7,697 bases of DNA from an uncultured Janibacter sp. Its GTDB lineage: Bacteria > Actinomycetota > Actinomycetes > Actinomycetales > Dermatophilaceae. The stretch lies in NCBI GenBank assembly GCA_946222495.1, contig CAMICF010000141.1, positions 1-7,697 on the forward strand, in the 5' to 3' direction. Shown here piece by piece: positions 5,428 through 7,697 of the stretch. The first letter of the stretch is position 1; each line of letters starts with the position of its first letter. The translations under genes were made by a program, and so were the position numbers. The notes under the pieces are model-generated. The model did not search any database. It was not told where the DNA came from and saw only the letters and a list, made by a program, of their open reading frames with translations.

Positions 5428-6602
5428 TGGAGACCACCCCCACAGCGACCGGTTCCACGAAGAAGGAGCCGACCGCAGCGCGCATCGGCCGAGCGGCCGG
5501 GGCGAGCCTCGGCCTGGCCGCCGCACTCGTCGGCGGGACCGCCATCGCCGGTGCCGGCCTCGTCGGGCGCAAGGCGATCGCCCGCTCCCGCGCCTACGCC
5601 GTGACCCCCTCGGAGGAGGTGCACGTCTTCCCCTTCGAGGCGGACAAGGTCGTGGCGGTCCCGGCGAACGACGGGCTCGTCCTCCACGTAGAGATCGACG
5701 AGCCGAAGGGATGGAAGGCTGGCAAGAAGCCGACCGTCGTCCTCGTCCACGGCTTCGTGCTCAACCTCAGCTCGTGGATCCACCAGCGGCGCGAGCTCGT
5801 CGAGGAGGGGTACCGGGTCGTCAGCTACGACCAGCGCAACCACGGCCGCTCCGAGGTCGGCGACCTCGAGCACTGCACCATCGACCAGCTCGGCCGCGAC
5901 CTGCGCGCGGTCATCGACGCGACGACGCCGGAGGGCGAGCTCGTCCTCGTCGGCCACTCGATGGGCGGCATGACGATCATGAGCCTGGCTGGGCGCTACC
6001 GCGACTTCACCCGCGACCGGGTGGCCGGTGCGGCGCTCGTCGCCACGAGCGCCGGCGGCGACAGCCTCGTGCACGTCGGGCTCGGCAAGTCCTTCGACCG
6101 GATCATCTCGCTGCTCGGGCCGAGCTTCCTCGGCAACATGGCCAGCCGCGAGGGCCTGTGGGGCAGCGCCCGCGCCGCCGGACGCGGCATCGAGTCCCGG
6201 GCGGTGCAGAGGTACGCCTTCGGCACCGAGATGCCCAAGGACCTGCTGCGGCAGGTCGCGACGATGATCTTCGGCACCCGGCTCGACACCATCGGCGCCT
6301 TCCTCCCCGAGCTCGACGACCTCGACGTGCGGCCGGCGCTCGCGGGCCTCACCGAGACACCGGTCCTCATCGTCGCCGGCTCCCGCGACGTGCTCACCCC
6401 GCCGTCGCACAGCGACCTCCTCGCCGAGGAGCTGCCCGCGGCCGAGCTCATCGTCGTCCCCGGCGTCGGGCACATCCTCCAGCTGGAGCGTCCGGGTGCC
6501 GTCACCGACGCGATCTTCGCCCTGCTCGAGCGTCCCCGCGGCGGCGACGCCGGCGAGGACGTCCGGCGGGCGAAGGGAGCGGTCCGGGAGCGCAGCGCGT
6601 GA
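5427..6602 (+). CDS. Membrane-anchored alpha/beta hydrolase
   Basis: This is a 391-residue alpha/beta-hydrolase with a polar N-terminus, one probable membrane helix (about 24-47, Ala/Gly-rich) and a hydrolase domain (about 68-370). The oxyanion-hole motif VHGF is at 107-110, the nucleophile is Ser178 in GHSMGG, the acid is Asp321 in AGSRDVLTPP, and the base is His349 in GVGHILQLERP. A helical cap lies between about 205 and 300. The substrate cannot be told; families of this shape include esterases, lipases and haloperoxidase-like enzymes. The ATG at 5427 shares one base with the alr stop and has GGAAGGG five bases before it. A GTG one codon earlier (5424) is possible but too close to that site. 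Hydrolases of this type commonly sit between alr and tsaE in actinobacteria, so this is a conserved neighbour, not an insertion. Confidence 0.92.
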   Translation: METTPTATGSTKKEPTAARIGRAAGASLGLAAALVGGTAIAGAGLVGRKAIARSRAYAVTPSEEVHVFPFEADKVVAVPANDGLVLHVEIDEPKGWKAGKKPTVVLVHGFVLNLSSWIHQRRELVEEGYRVVSYDQRNHGRSEVGDLEHCTIDQLGRDLRAVIDATTPEGELVLVGHSMGGMTIMSLAGRYRDFTRDRVAGAALVATSAGGDSLVHVGLGKSFDRIISLLGPSFLGNMASREGLWGSARAAGRGIESRAVQRYAFGTEMPKDLLRQVATMIFGTRLDTIGAFLPELDDLDVRPALAGLTETPVLIVAGSRDVLTPPSHSDLLAEELPAAELIVVPGVGHILQLERPGAVTDAIFALLERPRGGDAGEDVRRAKGAVRERSA

Positions 6603-7078
6603 CCCTGCGTCTCGCCGACCCGGACCGCGCCCTCGAGACCGGACGTCGCCTCGGCCGGCTCCTCCGGGCCGGTGACCTCGTCGTCCTCACCGGTGGCCTC
6701 GGCGCCGGCAAGACCACGCTGACGCGGGGGATCGGGGAGGGGCTGGACGTGCGGGGAGCGGTGACGTCACCGACCTTCGTCATCGCCCGGATCCACCCGC
6801 CCCTCGGGGACGGTCCGGAGCTCGTCCACGTCGACGCCTACCGCCTGGGGGGCGCGACCGAGCTCGACGACCTCGACCTCGACGCCGAGCTCGACGAGGC
6901 GGTGACCGTCGTCGAGTGGGGTGCCGGCCTCGCCGAAGGGCTGGCCGAGGACCGGCTCGAGATCACCCTCGTCGCCGACCCGGCCACCGAGGAGCGCACC
7001 ATGGAGGTACGGACCGTGGGGGAGCGCTGGTCCGGGATCGACGTCGAGGCACGACTGGCCGAAGGGAGCGGGACATGA
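6599..7078 (+). CDS. tsaE: tRNA t6A biosynthesis ATPase TsaE
   Basis: This 159-residue protein is the ATPase of the TsaB-TsaD-TsaE complex, which makes threonylcarbamoyladenosine at position 37 of tRNAs reading ANN codons. The Walker A loop is GGLGAGKTT (32-40) with Lys38 and Thr39. Family marks follow in order: SPTF (57-60), HVDAYRL (77-83) and VEWG (105-108). Length is typical for the family. The start is GTG at 6599, sharing four bases (GTGA) with the hydrolase stop and preceded by GGGAG with an eight-base spacer. The frame is open far upstream, but that part is only the alternate frame of alr and the hydrolase. The acidic Leu/Asp stretch at 88-101 is usual in actinobacterial TsaE. Confidence 0.95.
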   Translation: MTLRLADPDRALETGRRLGRLLRAGDLVVLTGGLGAGKTTLTRGIGEGLDVRGAVTSPTFVIARIHPPLGDGPELVHVDAYRLGGATELDDLDLDAELDEAVTVVEWGAGLAEGLAEDRLEITLVADPATEERTMEVRTVGERWSGIDVEARLAEGSGT

Positions 7079-7697
7079 GGGTCCTCGCGATGGACACCGC
7101 GACCTCGGCCATCACGGTCGCCGTCCACGACGGCACCGAGGTCGTCGCCGCCCGCAGCACCACCGACGCGCGCCGTCACACCGAGCTCCTCGCTCCGCTG
7201 CTCCTCGAGACCCTCGAGGCCGCCGCGACGACGCCCGCCGAGATCACCCACGTCGCCGTCGGGACCGGACCGGGCCCCTTCACCGGCCTGCGCGTCGGTC
7301 TCGTCACCGCACAGACCTTCGCGTATGCCCGGGGGATCACCGTCCACGGGGTCTGCTCGCTCGACGCGCTCGCCGAGGCGGCGGCGATGGGCGGGCACGA
7401 GGGCGAGCTGCTCGTGGCCAGCGACGCCCGGCGCAAGGAGGTCTACTGGGCCCGGTATCGCTGCGCGGCAGGCGAGTCCACGCCGCTCGACGAGCCGACC
7501 GTGACGAGGCCCGCCGACCTCCCGGAGGAGGTCCGCGCCCTGCCGACCATCGGCCGCGGGCCGTTGCTCTACCCGGACCTCTTCCCCCGCTCCGCCGAGC
7601 CGCTCGACGTCGATGCCGGGGTCCTCGCGGCGGTCGCCGTCCGCCGGATCGCGGCGGGGGCGGAGATGCCGGTGGAGCCGCTCTACCTGCGCCGCCC
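7075..7697 (+). CDS. tsaB: tRNA t6A biosynthesis scaffold protein TsaB (3' end cut by window)
   Basis: The reading frame is open from the ATG at 7075 to the window end, giving 207 residues. TsaB is the inactive paralogue of TsaD and its dimer partner in the t6A machinery. It begins MRVLAMDTATSA, the expected first strand of the ASKHA fold, and shows GTGPGPFTGLRVGLV (63-77) and SDARRKEVYWA (115-125). The last visible residues, PLYLRR, match the usual end of the family, so only a short tail is missing. The start overlaps the tsaE stop by four bases (ATGA) and has GAAGGGAG six bases before it. In actinobacteria rimI and tsaD usually follow, which would lie just outside this window. Confidence 0.95.
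   Translation, partial: MRVLAMDTATSAITVAVHDGTEVVAARSTTDARRHTELLAPLLLETLEAAATTPAEITHVAVGTGPGPFTGLRVGLVTAQTFAYARGITVHGVCSLDALAEAAAMGGHEGELLVASDARRKEVYWARYRCAAGESTPLDEPTVTRPADLPEEVRALPTIGRGPLLYPDLFPRSAEPLDVDAGVLAAVAVRRIAAGAEMPVEPLYLRR

Noticed and set aside
5129..6598. A 490-codon upstream extension of tsaE
   Set aside because: It overlaps alr and the hydrolase in another frame, is Arg/Pro-rich, and the TsaE family starts at the GTG at 6599.

Overview
The window is GC-rich chromosomal DNA with strong C/G bias at third codon positions, several GTG starts and four-base stop/start overlaps. Together with the gene content (fused Nnr, then alr, an alpha/beta hydrolase, tsaE and tsaB) this points to an actinomycete, probably of the Micrococcales (Intrasporangiaceae-like). 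The genus cannot be fixed from the sequence alone.

Layout. Bases 1-47 hold the promoter of the first gene. On the plus strand, 48-1514 encodes the bifunctional NAD(P)H-hydrate repair enzyme Nnr, and 1525-1767 a small three-helix membrane protein read just behind it. A minus-strand block follows, read from right to left: an aldo/keto reductase of the YghZ/AKR14 type (3126-4169), a 127-base gap with a candidate promoter, a lipoprotein (2348-2998), and an exported OmpA-domain protein (1794-2351) whose GTG start overlaps the lipoprotein stop by four bases. From 4219 the plus strand resumes with alanine racemase (alr), a membrane-anchored alpha/beta hydrolase, tsaE, and tsaB, which is cut by the window end. 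Alr to TsaB are joined by overlaps of 1 to 4 bases and look like one transcript. All intergenic stretches are shorter than 130 bases.

How the genes fit together. Nnr repairs damaged nicotinamide cofactors. Alr supplies D-alanine for peptidoglycan. TsaE and TsaB belong to the t6A tRNA-modification machinery; the rest of that set (rimI, tsaD) is usually found just downstream in actinobacteria. In many actinobacteria nnr lies directly before alr, so the roughly 2.7 kb between them here looks like a lineage-specific insertion. Within it, the lipoprotein/OmpA-domain pair is the least ordinary content: a tethered lipoprotein and a predicted peptidoglycan-binding protein, apparently translationally coupled, in a presumably monoderm organism.

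I see no RNA genes, mobile elements, CRISPR arrays or phage genes. Most of the window is ordinary core metabolism. The best candidate for something poorly described is the lipoprotein/OmpA pair.
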